From an uncultured Bacteroidales bacterium (GTDB lineage: Bacteria > Bacteroidota > Bacteroidia > Bacteroidales > F082), in assembly GCA_937926515.1 (NCBI GenBank), contig CALAZZ010000282.1, positions 1 to 15,690 on the forward strand: 15,690 nt of DNA, written 5' to 3'. The notes under the pieces are model-generated. The model was not told the DNA's origin and ran no database searches. It saw only the letters and a program-made list of their open reading frames with translations. Shown here one piece after another: positions 1-8,411 of the stretch (position 1 is its first letter; every line of letters begins with the position of its first letter). A program made the translations under genes and the position numbers.

Positions 1-3000
1 AGGTCAGCTGACTGCGGATCAACGTCTGCTTCATCCTCATTGTTATCTAAATCAGGATCGAACTGATCGCTGGCTATAATGCTAGCAGTGTTTAAATACG
101 ATATGCCAACACCTGGCTCAAGCACAGTAACCGTTATAGTCAGTGTAGCTGAAGCGCCGACTAAGAGAGCACCCACCTCCCATTCAAGTTCGGATTCATC
201 GAAAACACCTTGAGTGATTGTGTAATTATCGTAGGTGTAGCCATTGGGCAGATCATCATTCACTATAATACCGGATGCTGATGATGGACCATTGTTTGTA
301 ATAACAATACAAAAATCTATTTGCTCGTTGATGTTTGGCGTTTGATCATTTACTGTTTTCGTAACCATCAGGTCGCTTGATTCATTTGGTTCTGTTGTTG
401 CACTACTTTCATTATTACCCACTTCTGGATCACCTTCATTTCCACTTACAGTTGCAGTGTTCTCATAATTCCCACTGGCAAGAACCTTAGCAGTAATTTC
501 CAGGGTGACAGTAGCATCCAATGCAAGGTTACCGATAGTCCAATTCCCATTAATTTCATTATAGTTTGCCGGAGGACTCGCGCTTATAAACTCATAACCA
601 TCGGGTAGTAAATCATTAACAACCACGCCTGTAGCGTTGGTAGGTCCAAAGTTTGTTACCTCAAGGGTAAATACAACATTTTCGCCAATGTAAGGTTCTT
701 CCTCATCAACAGTTTTAGTGATGGCAAGGTCGGTAGCTGACAAGCCGAAATTGTTTGAGCAATCACCATTCCCACAGCCGGTAAAAGACATTGAATAGGT
801 CGTAGGACTGGAAGTTTGTTGATACCCTACCGGCAATGGCGTTTCCAACTGGACTGAGTAGTTAGAAATTGTAGAAGAATAAACTGAATAATCAATTCGT
901 ACATTGTCAAAGTATACCTGGTCACTTCCTCCTAAATCTGGCGACCCCAAAAATCTGATACGGGTGTTGGAAGAGATGTGACTGCTGATATCGTGGGATG
1001 CTGTTCCGGATTGATTTCCATCTCCGCCATGGTATGTTGCTAAAACTGTCCAGTTATTCCCATCGGTCGAAACAGCCACTGTGACAAAGTCATCGATATT
1101 ATCAAGTGAGTTCTCCCGGAATGAATATGAAAATGTGGCAGTGATTGCACCAGTTAAATTTGCACTTCTTAAGGCTCCTTCACCACCATTGTCATTATCC
1201 TGAATACGTAATTCTCCTCCAAGAATCTGAATGTCACCATCATCAAATCCATCGTTCTCACCAATCTCTTGCCAGTTAGTTAACCAGTTGACCGTTCCAT
1301 TGTTTCCACTTGCACTTCCAGCTGTATTAAACTGATCAAGGACATAGAAGTTCTGCGTCTCGCAATCAAGCTCAAACTGATAACTACCATCCGCTAGTGT
1401 TGGAATGGCTTCAAGAAGATTGTCATCGCCATCGTATAACTCCACAACTATACCCTCAATTACTGGTTCGCCCAAATCCAATTCTCCATTGAGATCAATG
1501 TCGGCATAAACAATACCATTGATCACATTCTTACCTGGGATATCAATACAAGTAATGTTAAGAAATACTGTTGCAATATCACAAACGCTCGGGTCATCCA
1601 GACTACAAACTTGGTATTCAAACTGATCAGGCCCTTCGTAACCGGGATTGGGAGTATATGTGATCGTTCCATCCGGATTGATTACAATGTTTCCATTGCT
1701 TGGTTGGTCAAGGCCCGAATTTGTTATTGATGTTGGATCGGGTACTCCTAAGTCGTTTGTTAGCACGTCAATTACTAAGGGAGTATCAGATATAACCGTT
1801 CGATAGTCATCAATTGCTTCAATATCAGCATTTACACCCAGGAATATATTTGGTCCACAATAGCCAAGGTTGTCAAAGCCTACTGAACCCTGATCTAAGA
1901 GCGCGGCAACATATTTACCATTAGTATTGGATGGATCAACCTGTACTATATAACAAGTAGGAAAGTAGATAAGCTCCACATTGTCGATCCAGAAGAAATC
2001 GTTGTTGGCTGTTGAACCATTGGTTACAAAACTAAGCGTGTTGGATCCATTGGCATTGATAAATGATGGATCCACAGGGAGCACTATGTCTGTGTAAAAT
2101 AAATCTGTCCCTGATCCTAAAGTATCAATAGAAAATATGGTATTTCCGTTAATGCTTACGGATAGCACTTCCGGACCATCAAGATCCTGCCTGCGATAAC
2201 TAAACTTCAATGCTGCTCCGGTAGCATCTATAAAATTCATACTTCGGCTTGCGCTTGAATTTGGCCCTGTAAGGCGAAGTGCAATATTGTCGTTGTCAGT
2301 TGGAATGGGATCGTTTAATGAAACAATATTTGTTGTGTTGCTACGCGACCATGCTGAATTCCAGTTTATTGTTCCATCATTTCCATTATAAACGCCAGCA
2401 GTTGGATCGAAATCATCCAATGCATACTTGTCTCCTGCTGTTGGAAATACAAATCTACCTGAAGCATCAGTTATAACGGATTCAAGAAGCACATCAGAAC
2501 CATTTATAATTCCGTCACAATCCAAGTCAGAATAAAGTTCTACTTTTACTCCGGGAACAAAAGCCTCACCATTATACGCTCCATCATCAGGCAATTGTTC
2601 GAGATACACCCGTCCTCTAAGCAGGTTAGACCCTGCTGATATAGCCTGGTCTTCACAAGATTGTACGAGTATAGTTACCAGGGCTACATCGCAAACCATA
2701 GGGTATTCAATAGCACATATCCTGTACTCAAAATAATCAGTACCTGTAAAACCAGGATCAGGCGTATAGGTAATGGTTCCATTTCCGTTAATTACAATCG
2801 TACCATTGGCTGCTTGTAAAAGACCTTCCGTGGTGATAAATGTTGGATCCAATGTGCATAAAAACCCGGCATCATTACTACTAACAGCTATTACAACAGG
2901 TATTTCAGGCTCTGTAACTTCTCTGTCATCATTAGCGAGAATTAGATAGTCCAGGCATCGTGGTTGCATGGCGTAGCCAACATCCAATGAAATACCTCCA

Positions 3001-5798
3001 CCAGCAGGGGTTGGATTACCTGCATTGGCATCCTGACCCCATACGGCTGAAATTGGGGTTCCATCGCAAGTAAATATGGCAGTGCCTGATTGATCATTAT
3101 CCAAATTATCAAACAACCTGATGGATTCTAGTGAAGTAAGATTGTATGATACATCATACGGTACACCGCAGGGGCTCATATTAGGCCCGGTACTTGTAAG
3201 GTCTCCATCCCATTTGACAAAGATTGTTGTAGCATCCAAAGGTGTGACCCAGATCGGATTATAATTGGCAGAAAAGTCATTTGAACCGGGAGCCCAAGCG
3301 ATGGTTGAGTAATTTGTTAATCGATCGGTTGGGATCATGGTATAAGCCCAGTCATAGGCTCTCCCATCATCATCTGCATCAATGACTACTACTGCAGTAA
3401 AAGCCTCACCATTATCACTTTCAAATTGATAACCAGCAGCCTGGGACAAGCTAAGGTAATTGATACCGTTTGCTGGAAGAACAATTGTACCATTGTTTGC
3501 ATTTCCATTTGTCCAGCTAACTGTAATCGGGTTGGCCGAGCTATTGTAGAAGTAAGCAACCACCGGTGCGGTGCCTAGTGTTGTATGAACCGGGGTTATA
3601 TAAGAGTCTGAATAAAAGGATCCTGGTAAAAGTGCAAGGTTTCTGGTTCCATAGTTGTCTATGCCACCAAATAATATGTCTACACCCACCGGATGGTTGG
3701 ATGTTATGGTAGCGCCAGCCTTTATATCATTAGCTTGATTGACATCATCGTCAATTGAACCAGGTGTGGACGCTGTACCATCATAAAACCATACTTCACC
3801 TTCATTTAGACTCAAAGTGAGGTCAACTACATCATCTCCGTTGTAGTCAAGATTTACTATTGTACCATCCTCAGATGCCCTGATGAACAATGAAACATAC
3901 CTAAAGGAGGATATACCTGTCGGTAGGTTAACATCTTCACCAAAACCCACTTTGAATAAGGTTCCAAACCTGTTGACATCCAATACATCAGTTTTTACAT
4001 TTTGAACATTAAAGCGTGCTGCATCCCCTGTTACTTTTGAGATTGAAACGTCAGCCGTAGTAAAAATCTTATCTTTTCCATCATAGTAGATTTGAGCTTG
4101 GTTTCGAGGATTATAGCTAAATGTTTGATCCAGTATGATGTAACCGCCAGGGGGAATAATATCATCTGGATAACCTGGAGCAACACCATTTGTGAGGTCA
4201 CCATCTCCCCAAATTTCTGTGGTTGACTGTGTAGGTACAGTTATATCCTCTTCATAACCATCTTCCCAATGGTCATAAATAATTAAGGTTTTCGGGTATG
4301 GTATTTTAATACTCACAACATTTCTCACAATGTTGCCAATTTCCGAAACACTTCCTGAGCTCCATAATGCTTTTCTGAGTTGGTTTGTATTCTCTGGAAA
4401 TGGCAGATAGAAAATTTTACTGCGCACTGCTTCAAGGCAAGGATCCGTGAAGTCAGGTTCAATTGTAATATAAACTGTTGCCTCATCACATTGCACTGGA
4501 TCTGAAGTATCACATATTTCATAAGTGAACTGATCAAGACCTGTGAAGTTACCGCCTGGAAGATACGTTATATTGCCATCTACTCCAATTTGTAAAGTGC
4601 CCCATTGTGGTGGATTACTAATTGCAAGCGTTGATGGATCTAGTGCTCCCTTGTCATTATCCAGTACATTAAATGTAATTGAACTACCTTGTAAGGTAGT
4701 TATCAGGTCATCATTCGCAATAACCGGACATGGTGAAGAACCTGTGGTAGGTGAGAGCATTATATTTGAGGTATTATTCCCGGATACAGGATCTGACTCA
4801 TTACCTGATATCGTAGCATCGTTTGTATAGTCTGATTCATCACAAGCAATTATAGCTGAAATTGCCAGTGTGGCACTTGCTGAAGAATTAAGATTACCGA
4901 TATCCCAAAGTCCTGTATTAGGGTTATATGCTCCGGTGCTCGCGCTATGTGAAACATAACCAAAACCTTCGGCTAACATATCATAAACTTCAACACCTGT
5001 GGCATCGTTTTCACTGCTCAAATTTGTAGCGGTTAAAGTGAAAGTAACAGTTTCCCCATAATAATGAGGTCCCGGGCTAGCTGTCTTCACAATCTGTAGG
5101 TCGGTACTAACTGGGTCAGCATTTATTTCAAACAGAATGGCTGACCTTCTACGGCTCGTTGACCAACTGAATGTTTTGTTGCCTGTAGGTCCAACGCTGG
5201 CAATAACCTGGGTAGCTCCGGCATTCCCGGGTCGTGGGCTTCCAACAGCCCAGCTCTGCGTCATGCCTGCTGGAACATTGATCGACGAAATGGTGTTGTG
5301 TGTTGCCAAGGTAGCAACGATCATAGAATTATCCGCAGAAGTGGTAAATCCAGTAACGGTGATAGATGTTCCTTCATTACCACCGGTTTGATTTCCGTTA
5401 CTTCCTCCAATGGGGTTAATCGGGTCATGACCTGTAACCCTTACTGAAGTAGCTCTCCATTCCCTGTTTGTACTTCTACCGAACGAATAGGAAGTGGGTT
5501 CACTGGCAGTGGCAGTTTTCCAGTATGCTGCTACCTGTGAATTACTACTCCCCCCGGTACGCAATATTATCAAGCTAAAACCTGCTGGAGGAGTAATTGT
5601 CGGGTTATCCCTGTCGGACAAAACAACAATGATCAAGTCATTTTCACTTAAATTGGAAGGTGCATTAACGGTGGCATTACCGCTGGATCCATTATTTTGC
5701 TGAAGGTCAGACTGATGCCAAACAGGTGGAGAGTTTTGTCCGTTCGCTGTACCTTTTAAAATCAGAATAATACCAGCCACGATTAGCAACGTGTGCAT
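1..5798 (-). CDS. Giant multidomain surface protein (DUF11 / cadherin-Ig-like / SdrD-B-like), C-terminus beyond the left edge
   Basis: One uninterrupted frame encodes 1932 visible residues and is still open at base 1. From the ATG at 5798 the order is: signal peptide (1-22, ending near TANG-QN); beta-rich region (about 23-230); DUF11 (233-345, DLQIVKT); cadherin/Ig-like domain (361-447); about 500 unassigned residues (452-954); cadherin/Ig-like (955-1050); SdrD-B-like (1058-1114); beta-sandwich (1124-1283); cadherin/Ig-like (1328-1415); SdrD-B-like (1424-1478); beta-sandwich (1480-1640); DUF11 (1690-1800); DUF11 (1809-1928); a further DUF11 begins at D1932. Each Ig-like domain has a CX7C pair. 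Acidic DxDxDG-like loops occur at 807-812, 1091-1096 and 1433-1441. Such proteins are cell-surface or secreted adhesins. Type IX secretion is likely in this phylum, but the C-terminal sorting domain that would prove it is not in view. The ATG gives a signal peptide with few positive charges. An in-frame TTG at 5849 would give a more basic N-region, so the start is uncertain. Confidence 0.92.
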   Translation of the reverse strand, partial: MHTLLIVAGIILILKGTANGQNSPPVWHQSDLQQNNGSSGNATVNAPSNLSENDLIIVVLSDRDNPTITPPAGFSLIILRTGGSSNSQVAAYWKTATASEPTSYSFGRSTNREWRATSVRVTGHDPINPIGGSNGNQTGGNEGTSITVTGFTTSADNSMIVATLATHNTISSINVPAGMTQSWAVGSPRPGNAGATQVIASVGPTGNKTFSWSTSRRRSAILFEINADPVSTDLQIVKTASPGPHYYGETVTFTLTATNLSSENDATGVEVYDMLAEGFGYVSHSASTGAYNPNTGLWDIGNLNSSASATLAISAIIACDESDYTNDATISGNESDPVSGNNTSNIMLSPTTGSSPCPVIANDDLITTLQGSSITFNVLDNDKGALDPSTLAISNPPQWGTLQIGVDGNITYLPGGNFTGLDQFTYEICDTSDPVQCDEATVYITIEPDFTDPCLEAVRSKIFYLPFPENTNQLRKALWSSGSVSEIGNIVRNVVSIKIPYPKTLIIYDHWEDGYEEDITVPTQSTTEIWGDGDLTNGVAPGYPDDIIPPGGYIILDQTFSYNPRNQAQIYYDGKDKIFTTADVSISKVTGDAARFNVQNVKTDVLDVNRFGTLFKVGFGEDVNLPTGISSFRYVSLFIRASEDGTIVNLDYNGDDVVDLTLSLNEGEVWFYDGTASTPGSIDDDVNQANDIKAGATITSNHPVGVDILFGGIDNYGTRNLALLPGSFYSDSYITPVHTTLGTAPVVAYFYNSSANPITVSWTNGNANNGTIVLPANGINYLSLSQAAGYQFESDNGEAFTAVVVIDADDDGRAYDWAYTMIPTDRLTNYSTIAWAPGSNDFSANYNPIWVTPLDATTIFVKWDGDLTSTGPNMSPCGVPYDVSYNLTSLESIRLFDNLDNDQSGTAIFTCDGTPISAVWGQDANAGNPTPAGGGISLDVGYAMQPRCLDYLILANDDREVTEPEIPVVIAVSSNDAGFLCTLDPTFITTEGLLQAANGTIVINGNGTITYTPDPGFTGTDYFEYRICAIEYPMVCDVALVTILVQSCEDQAISAGSNLLRGRVYLEQLPDDGAYNGEAFVPGVKVELYSDLDCDGIINGSDVLLESVITDASGRFVFPTAGDKYALDDFDPTAGVYNGNDGTINWNSAWSRSNTTNIVSLNDPIPTDNDNIALRLTGPNSSASRSMNFIDATGAALKFSYRRQDLDGPEVLSVSINGNTIFSIDTLGSGTDLFYTDIVLPVDPSFINANGSNTLSFVTNGSTANNDFFWIDNVELIYFPTCYIVQVDPSNTNGKYVAALLDQGSVGFDNLGYCGPNIFLGVNADIEAIDDYRTVISDTPLVIDVLTNDLGVPDPTSITNSGLDQPSNGNIVINPDGTITYTPNPGYEGPDQFEYQVCSLDDPSVCDIATVFLNITCIDIPGKNVINGIVYADIDLNGELDLGEPVIEGIVVELYDGDDNLLEAIPTLADGSYQFELDCETQNFYVLDQFNTAGSASGNNGTVNWLTNWQEIGENDGFDDGDIQILGGELRIQDNDNGGEGALRSANLTGAITATFSYSFRENSLDNIDDFVTVAVSTDGNNWTVLATYHGGDGNQSGTASHDISSHISSNTRIRFLGSPDLGGSDQVYFDNVRIDYSVYSSTISNYSVQLETPLPVGYQQTSSPTTYSMSFTGCGNGDCSNNFGLSATDLAITKTVDEEEPYIGENVVFTLEVTNFGPTNATGVVVNDLLPDGYEFISASPPANYNEINGNWTIGNLALDATVTLEITAKVLASGNYENTATVSGNEGDPEVGNNESSATTEPNESSDLMVTKTVNDQTPNINEQIDFCIVITNNGPSSASGIIVNDDLPNGYTYDNYTITQGVFDESELEWEVGALLVGASATLTITVTVLEPGVGISYLNTASIIASDQFDPDLDNNEDEADVDPQSAD
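732..2936 (-). repeat. Tandem protein-level duplication: Ig-like + SdrD-B-like + beta-sandwich module, two copies
   Basis: Inside the giant surface gene the same three-domain unit occurs twice. The first copy starts at residue 955 and the second at residue 1328, a period of 373 residues. Both copies begin with an ANDD/AIDD-type Ig-like domain ending YRIC or YQVC plus seven residues and C. An SdrD-B-like domain follows (RGRVYLEQL; NGIVYADIDLNGE), then a beta-sandwich opening with YALDDFDPTAG or YVLDQFNTAG and a shared N-G-T-[IV]-N-W motif. The copies have diverged at the DNA level, so this is an old duplication and not a recent amplification. Borders are approximate. Confidence 0.7.
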
Positions 5799-5846
5799 AA
5801 TTTGGCTAAATCGGAGAAGTTGTACTAACTGGTGTAGATATGATTT

Positions 5847-5880
5847 CAAGATATAGTATTTTTTAAGGTTAAACTATCAA
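5847..5880 (-). promoter_or_regulatory. Possible promoter of the giant surface gene
   Basis: Minus-strand TTG (5880-5878) is followed after 22 bases by TATATCTTG (5855-5847), a loose match to the Bacteroidota -33/-7 pair (TTG, TAnnTTTG). Initiation near 5840 would leave a leader of about 40 bases to the ATG at 5798. It would also exclude the TTG at 5849 as the start codon. The spacing is long and the -7 match imperfect. Confidence 0.25.
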
Positions 5881-6027
5881 ATTAGTTAAGCACAATTGCG
5901 CAGGTTTAGCTTTAAGAAAGCTGCTAGGAATACAGGATATGTTATGTTGAAGCTTTTCAGCTATTGAAAACGTTGATAAAAAGAATAAAACAAAAAGCTT
6001 TAATATGATATGTAACGTTGTTTTCAT
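5869..6027 (-). CDS. Possible small secreted peptide, 52 aa
   Basis: A 52-codon frame starts at an ATG at 6027 and ends with TAA at 5871-5869. It begins MKTTLHIILKLFVLFFLSTF and has the form of a Sec signal peptide: Lys at 2 and 10, a hydrophobic core at 11-20, and a signal-peptidase-like site SIA-EK at 21-25. The predicted mature part is about 29 residues with two cysteines (32 and 46) and several basic residues. It lies in the roughly 390-base gap before the giant surface gene, 70 bases from that gene's ATG and in a different frame. I know no family for it. A chance hydrophobic frame in AT-rich DNA is a real alternative. Apart from this ORF, 5799-6192 shows only a short hairpin (AGCTTT-AAG-AAAGCT, 5908-5922), which lies inside it. 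Confidence 0.35.
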   Translation of the reverse strand: MKTTLHIILKLFVLFFLSTFSIAEKLQHNISCIPSSFLKAKPAQLCLTNLIV

Positions 6028-6192
6028 TGATCATTTTTATTTAGAAATAGCAGCATATTTTTGGAAATGTTTAGGCTTCAGATCATTCTCTTTGTTTTAT
6101 AATTCAATGGATTCAATTAAGTTTTAGTTCTTGTGTTATAGCAATGCTTAGGACTACTCTCAATTAGCCAGTCGAAAGTTTTGCTCTGTTTT

Positions 6193-6360
6193 TCATTTCC
6201 GGATTGCTGTTTTCTTGTTTTCTTTATCCACGGTAAAATCCTCAGTCCTGATTTTTTCAATCAGTTTAAGCAATGCGATATTTTCGGCTAGTTTACGCTC
6301 AATGAGTTCAGCAAGCTCTTCACTTACATGATTCTTTTCATTCTTATTATTATCCCCCAT
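6193..6360 (-). CDS. Small charged helical protein, 55 aa, unknown function
   Basis: ATG at 6360 opens a 55-residue frame starting MGDNNKNEKNHVSEELAELI and ending TAIRK. Residues 13-42 form one amphipathic, leucine- and glutamate-rich helix suited to a short coiled coil. The C-terminus is strongly basic (KENKKTAIRK). There is no signal peptide or membrane segment, so it should be cytosolic. Composition and the polar start look like a real protein. A TTG at 6405 would add 15 residues, but I prefer the ATG because no ribosome-binding site favours the TTG. It is isolated: a terminator and two dyads lie upstream, and a long gap lies downstream. A small DNA- or protein-binding accessory role is possible, but nothing shows it. 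Confidence 0.6.
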   Translation of the reverse strand: MGDNNKNEKNHVSEELAELIERKLAENIALLKLIEKIRTEDFTVDKENKKTAIRK

Positions 6361-6407
6361 CTTCGTATAAATAGATGTTAACGCGGATATTAACTGCACG
6401 GACAATA

Positions 6408-6430
6408 ATGCTTAAGCATATTTGCTTAAT
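6408..6430. promoter_or_regulatory. Perfect 12-bp palindrome plus half-site upstream of the 55-aa gene
   Basis: ATGCTTAAGCAT (6408-6419) is a perfect palindrome. TTGCTTAAT (6422-6430) repeats its left half. The site lies about 50 bases upstream of the small gene's ATG, where an operator could sit. A one-base-longer relative, ATGCTTAAAGCAT, occurs at 11713-11725. No binding protein can be named. Confidence 0.35.
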
Positions 6431-6440
6431 AACATATATA

Positions 6441-6463
6441 ATGTCCGGATTAAAATCCGACAT
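6441..6463. promoter_or_regulatory. Inverted repeat, 10-bp arms with one bulge
   Basis: The arms ATGTCCGGATT and AATCCGACAT are complementary except for one extra C, with almost no spacer. No T-run follows on either strand, so a terminator is unlikely. An operator, or a hairpin in the leader of the 55-aa gene, fits better. Confidence 0.4.
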
Positions 6464-6482
6464 TGTATTAATCACTAAGTGT

Positions 6483-6510
6483 AAAAAATTTCCGTCCCCC
6501 CTGGACGTAA
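6483..6510 (-). terminator. Rho-independent terminator, probably for the TPR-HTH pair
   Basis: On the minus strand CGTCC-AGGGG-GGACG (6507-6493) forms a 5-bp stem with a 5-base loop. After GGAAA it is followed by six T residues (6488-6483). It lies about 220 bases beyond the stop of the downstream TPR-HTH gene and before the 55-aa gene, so it would separate the two transcription units. Confidence 0.5.
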
Positions 6511-6513
6511 ATC

Positions 6514-6731
6514 AAGTGACAAATCTAAATGATTTAAGTAATACATTGCTTATTTAAGGGGTAACAAAAGGTAAACAATCAGTAAAATTTTTGGCACTTA
6601 CTATAAGATCATGTTATATTCAACTGATAATCAATAAGAAGTAGATTGATAAATATATGAGTTCAAATATTTAATTAGGAGAATAGTAAATTGAGAAACT
6701 TTGGTATTGCAGTGAGAAAGTGGGGTATAAT
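6514..6731. other. Gene-free AT-rich stretch
   Basis: With the regulatory elements at 6408-6510, this makes about 370 bases without a gene (6361-6731). I see no supported ORF, RNA gene or strong hairpin in this part. It would be the 3' untranslated region of the TPR-HTH transcript if the terminator at 6483-6510 is the real end. Confidence 0.5.
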
Positions 6732-8378
6732 TCACGCTAGAGTTTCCAAAAAACTAATTAGATTGTCATTTGGCTGTATGCCAAGTTTTTTTCTTAGTCG
6801 AGATCGTGCAACCTTAATGCTATCAGGCGATTGCGATGTGATTGCAGCAATTTCCTTTGAGGTCATATTCAGCCGTAAAAATGCAGCCAACTTTTTTTCT
6901 GAAGGGCTAAGAGTGGGAAATTTTTTATTGAGCACTTTATAAAAATCTGAATGTACATCTACAAATCTTGCTTCAAATTCTTGCCATAAATTTTCGTTTG
7001 CATCACTTTGCAAAATTCCAATCAGCCGGTCAAATTTATTGCGTAGTTCATCAGGAAGTTCTTTACTCAGATACATGAGTTCTTTAGCAATTTGAGCAAT
7101 GAATTCGTTTTTTTGCATCATGACCATTGCTTTCTCAGTGAGTTGCTTGTTTTTCGACTCGAGCATTTCATTGTTTCGTTTCAATTCCCTTTGAAGCCTG
7201 TTGGCTTCCTGTTCTTTTAATTTGATTTGCATCTGCTGGTTCTCAGTAGTAATCTGGTCGAGTAAACGTTTTGATGTGAGTGCCTGATTCTCCATTCTGA
7301 TCATCTTGTTTCTTTGTCGCATAATGTATATCAATGTCATCGTAATTACAATTATCACAATGATCGAGAGCAGAAGCAATTGACTTCGCCGGATCAGATA
7401 TGTTTGTTGCTGGTGCAGTTCCTGGATGTGCGTTGTGGCTCTTTCGGATTCATATGAAGATGCAAGTTCACCTAACATCAGTTGGTCAATGATTACCATC
7501 TGTTCACTGCCGAGTTCTTTTAATTTCAGTGAGATTCTGTTTTGCTCAGTATGATTGCCTAAAGCACGGTGAAACTTTTCCAAATGCACCAAACTCATCA
7601 TGATCCCAATAAAATGTCCATTAGCATAGGTTTTTTCATGAAGCTTACTAGCCAATTCAAGGCCTTCAGGATACCTGCCTGTCTGATAATACAGTTCAGC
7701 CATGTTTGCATACCAGGATAAATCAAGTTCTTCGTCGTTTAGCGTAGAAAGACTTTTGGCATCTAAAAGACTTGCTTCAGCATCATTAAAATCACCATTC
7801 AGGATATTGATTGCAGCTTTTATTATCAAGGAGCTGGCCAGAATATCATAATATTTATACTTCTCACTCAATTCCAAAGCTTTTTCGTTGAAAGTTTGGG
7901 CCAAAACCAGATGATTGCCGTTTTCAGGGAAATGATGGTTTAACTCAAAATAGATGGCTGCCAAGCGATTGTAGACCTTGCATAATTGCAAGGGTTCTGA
8001 TTTGATAAGTTTGTGGTTCAAAACATGATGTAAATACTCTATGCCTTTGACATAGTTACCGCCGGCACGAAAATTTTCAGCTAAATCAATTTTGATTCGT
8101 AAAATATTAAGCTCGTCACCTTGTTGTTCATAATACCATAGTGAATCAAAAAGTACCTTTCCTTGTGAAATGATTGAGCTCTCATTTCCATGACGAAATT
8201 GAGAAGCCTGTGCCATGCTGTCAGATAGGTCTCTGAAAAAGCTTACCTCAACAGGTTCAATACTATTAGGTGTACACGAGTATATGAATGGTACGATGAG
8301 AACCAATAAAAAAATGCGGTACCAGTTCAAAATGTAGGTGTTTAGTTTTGTTATCCTACTCAAAGAAGAATCTCGCAT
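6732..8378 (-). CDS. Trans-membrane TPR-like sensor with cytoplasmic LuxR/GerE-type HTH (downstream paralogue), 548 aa
   Basis: The layout is that of a one-component signal transducer. The N-terminal hydrophobic segment (21-34) ends in a lipobox-like FIYSC with Cys35. A helical TPR-like domain (about 60-320) follows; its repeats are degenerate. Next come a membrane helix (333-353, LLLLSIIVIIVITMTLIYIM), a long coiled coil (355-420), a conserved linker (421-487) and a helix-turn-helix (488-540, with EKKLAAFLRLNMTSKEIAAI and KVARSRLRKKLG). The sensor would lie outside the inner membrane and the HTH in the cytoplasm, so the protein likely controls transcription in response to an envelope signal. 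The gene follows its paralogue after only 33 bases and is probably cotranscribed. If Cys35 is lipidated the chain would be anchored twice; alternatively the segment is an uncleaved membrane helix. Ligand and target genes cannot be read from the sequence. Confidence 0.9.
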   Translation of the reverse strand: MRDSSLSRITKLNTYILNWYRIFLLVLIVPFIYSCTPNSIEPVEVSFFRDLSDSMAQASQFRHGNESSIISQGKVLFDSLWYYEQQGDELNILRIKIDLAENFRAGGNYVKGIEYLHHVLNHKLIKSEPLQLCKVYNRLAAIYFELNHHFPENGNHLVLAQTFNEKALELSEKYKYYDILASSLIIKAAINILNGDFNDAEASLLDAKSLSTLNDEELDLSWYANMAELYYQTGRYPEGLELASKLHEKTYANGHFIGIMMSLVHLEKFHRALGNHTEQNRISLKLKELGSEQMVIIDQLMLGELASSYESERATTHIQELHQQQTYLIRRSQLLLLSIIVIIVITMTLIYIMRQRNKMIRMENQALTSKRLLDQITTENQQMQIKLKEQEANRLQRELKRNNEMLESKNKQLTEKAMVMMQKNEFIAQIAKELMYLSKELPDELRNKFDRLIGILQSDANENLWQEFEARFVDVHSDFYKVLNKKFPTLSPSEKKLAAFLRLNMTSKEIAAITSQSPDSIKVARSRLRKKLGIQPNDNLISFLETLA

Positions 8379-8411
8379 TTGCTTGATTATTTTATGGTTT
8401 ATCGCTTTTTA

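Noticed and set aside
4325..5703. Several 65-95-codon ORFs on both strands
   Set aside because: All lie inside the giant surface gene in other frames. The giant frame is continuous and its domain motifs all fall in one phase.
5950..6000. AAGCTTTT / AAAAAGCTT inverted repeat as a terminator
   Set aside because: The 34-base loop is too long and no T-run follows. The repeats lie in low-complexity AT-rich DNA inside the possible small peptide ORF.
6375..6557. 60-codon plus-strand ORF in the gap before the 55-aa gene
   Set aside because: It runs through the terminator and both dyads and overlaps no recognisable coding signal.
6691..6942. Plus-strand ORF with AGGAG nine bases before a TTG start
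   Set aside because: It is antisense to the HTH of the downstream regulator. The paralogous HTH gives a similar antisense frame at 8434-8637, so it is a shadow of conserved coding sequence.
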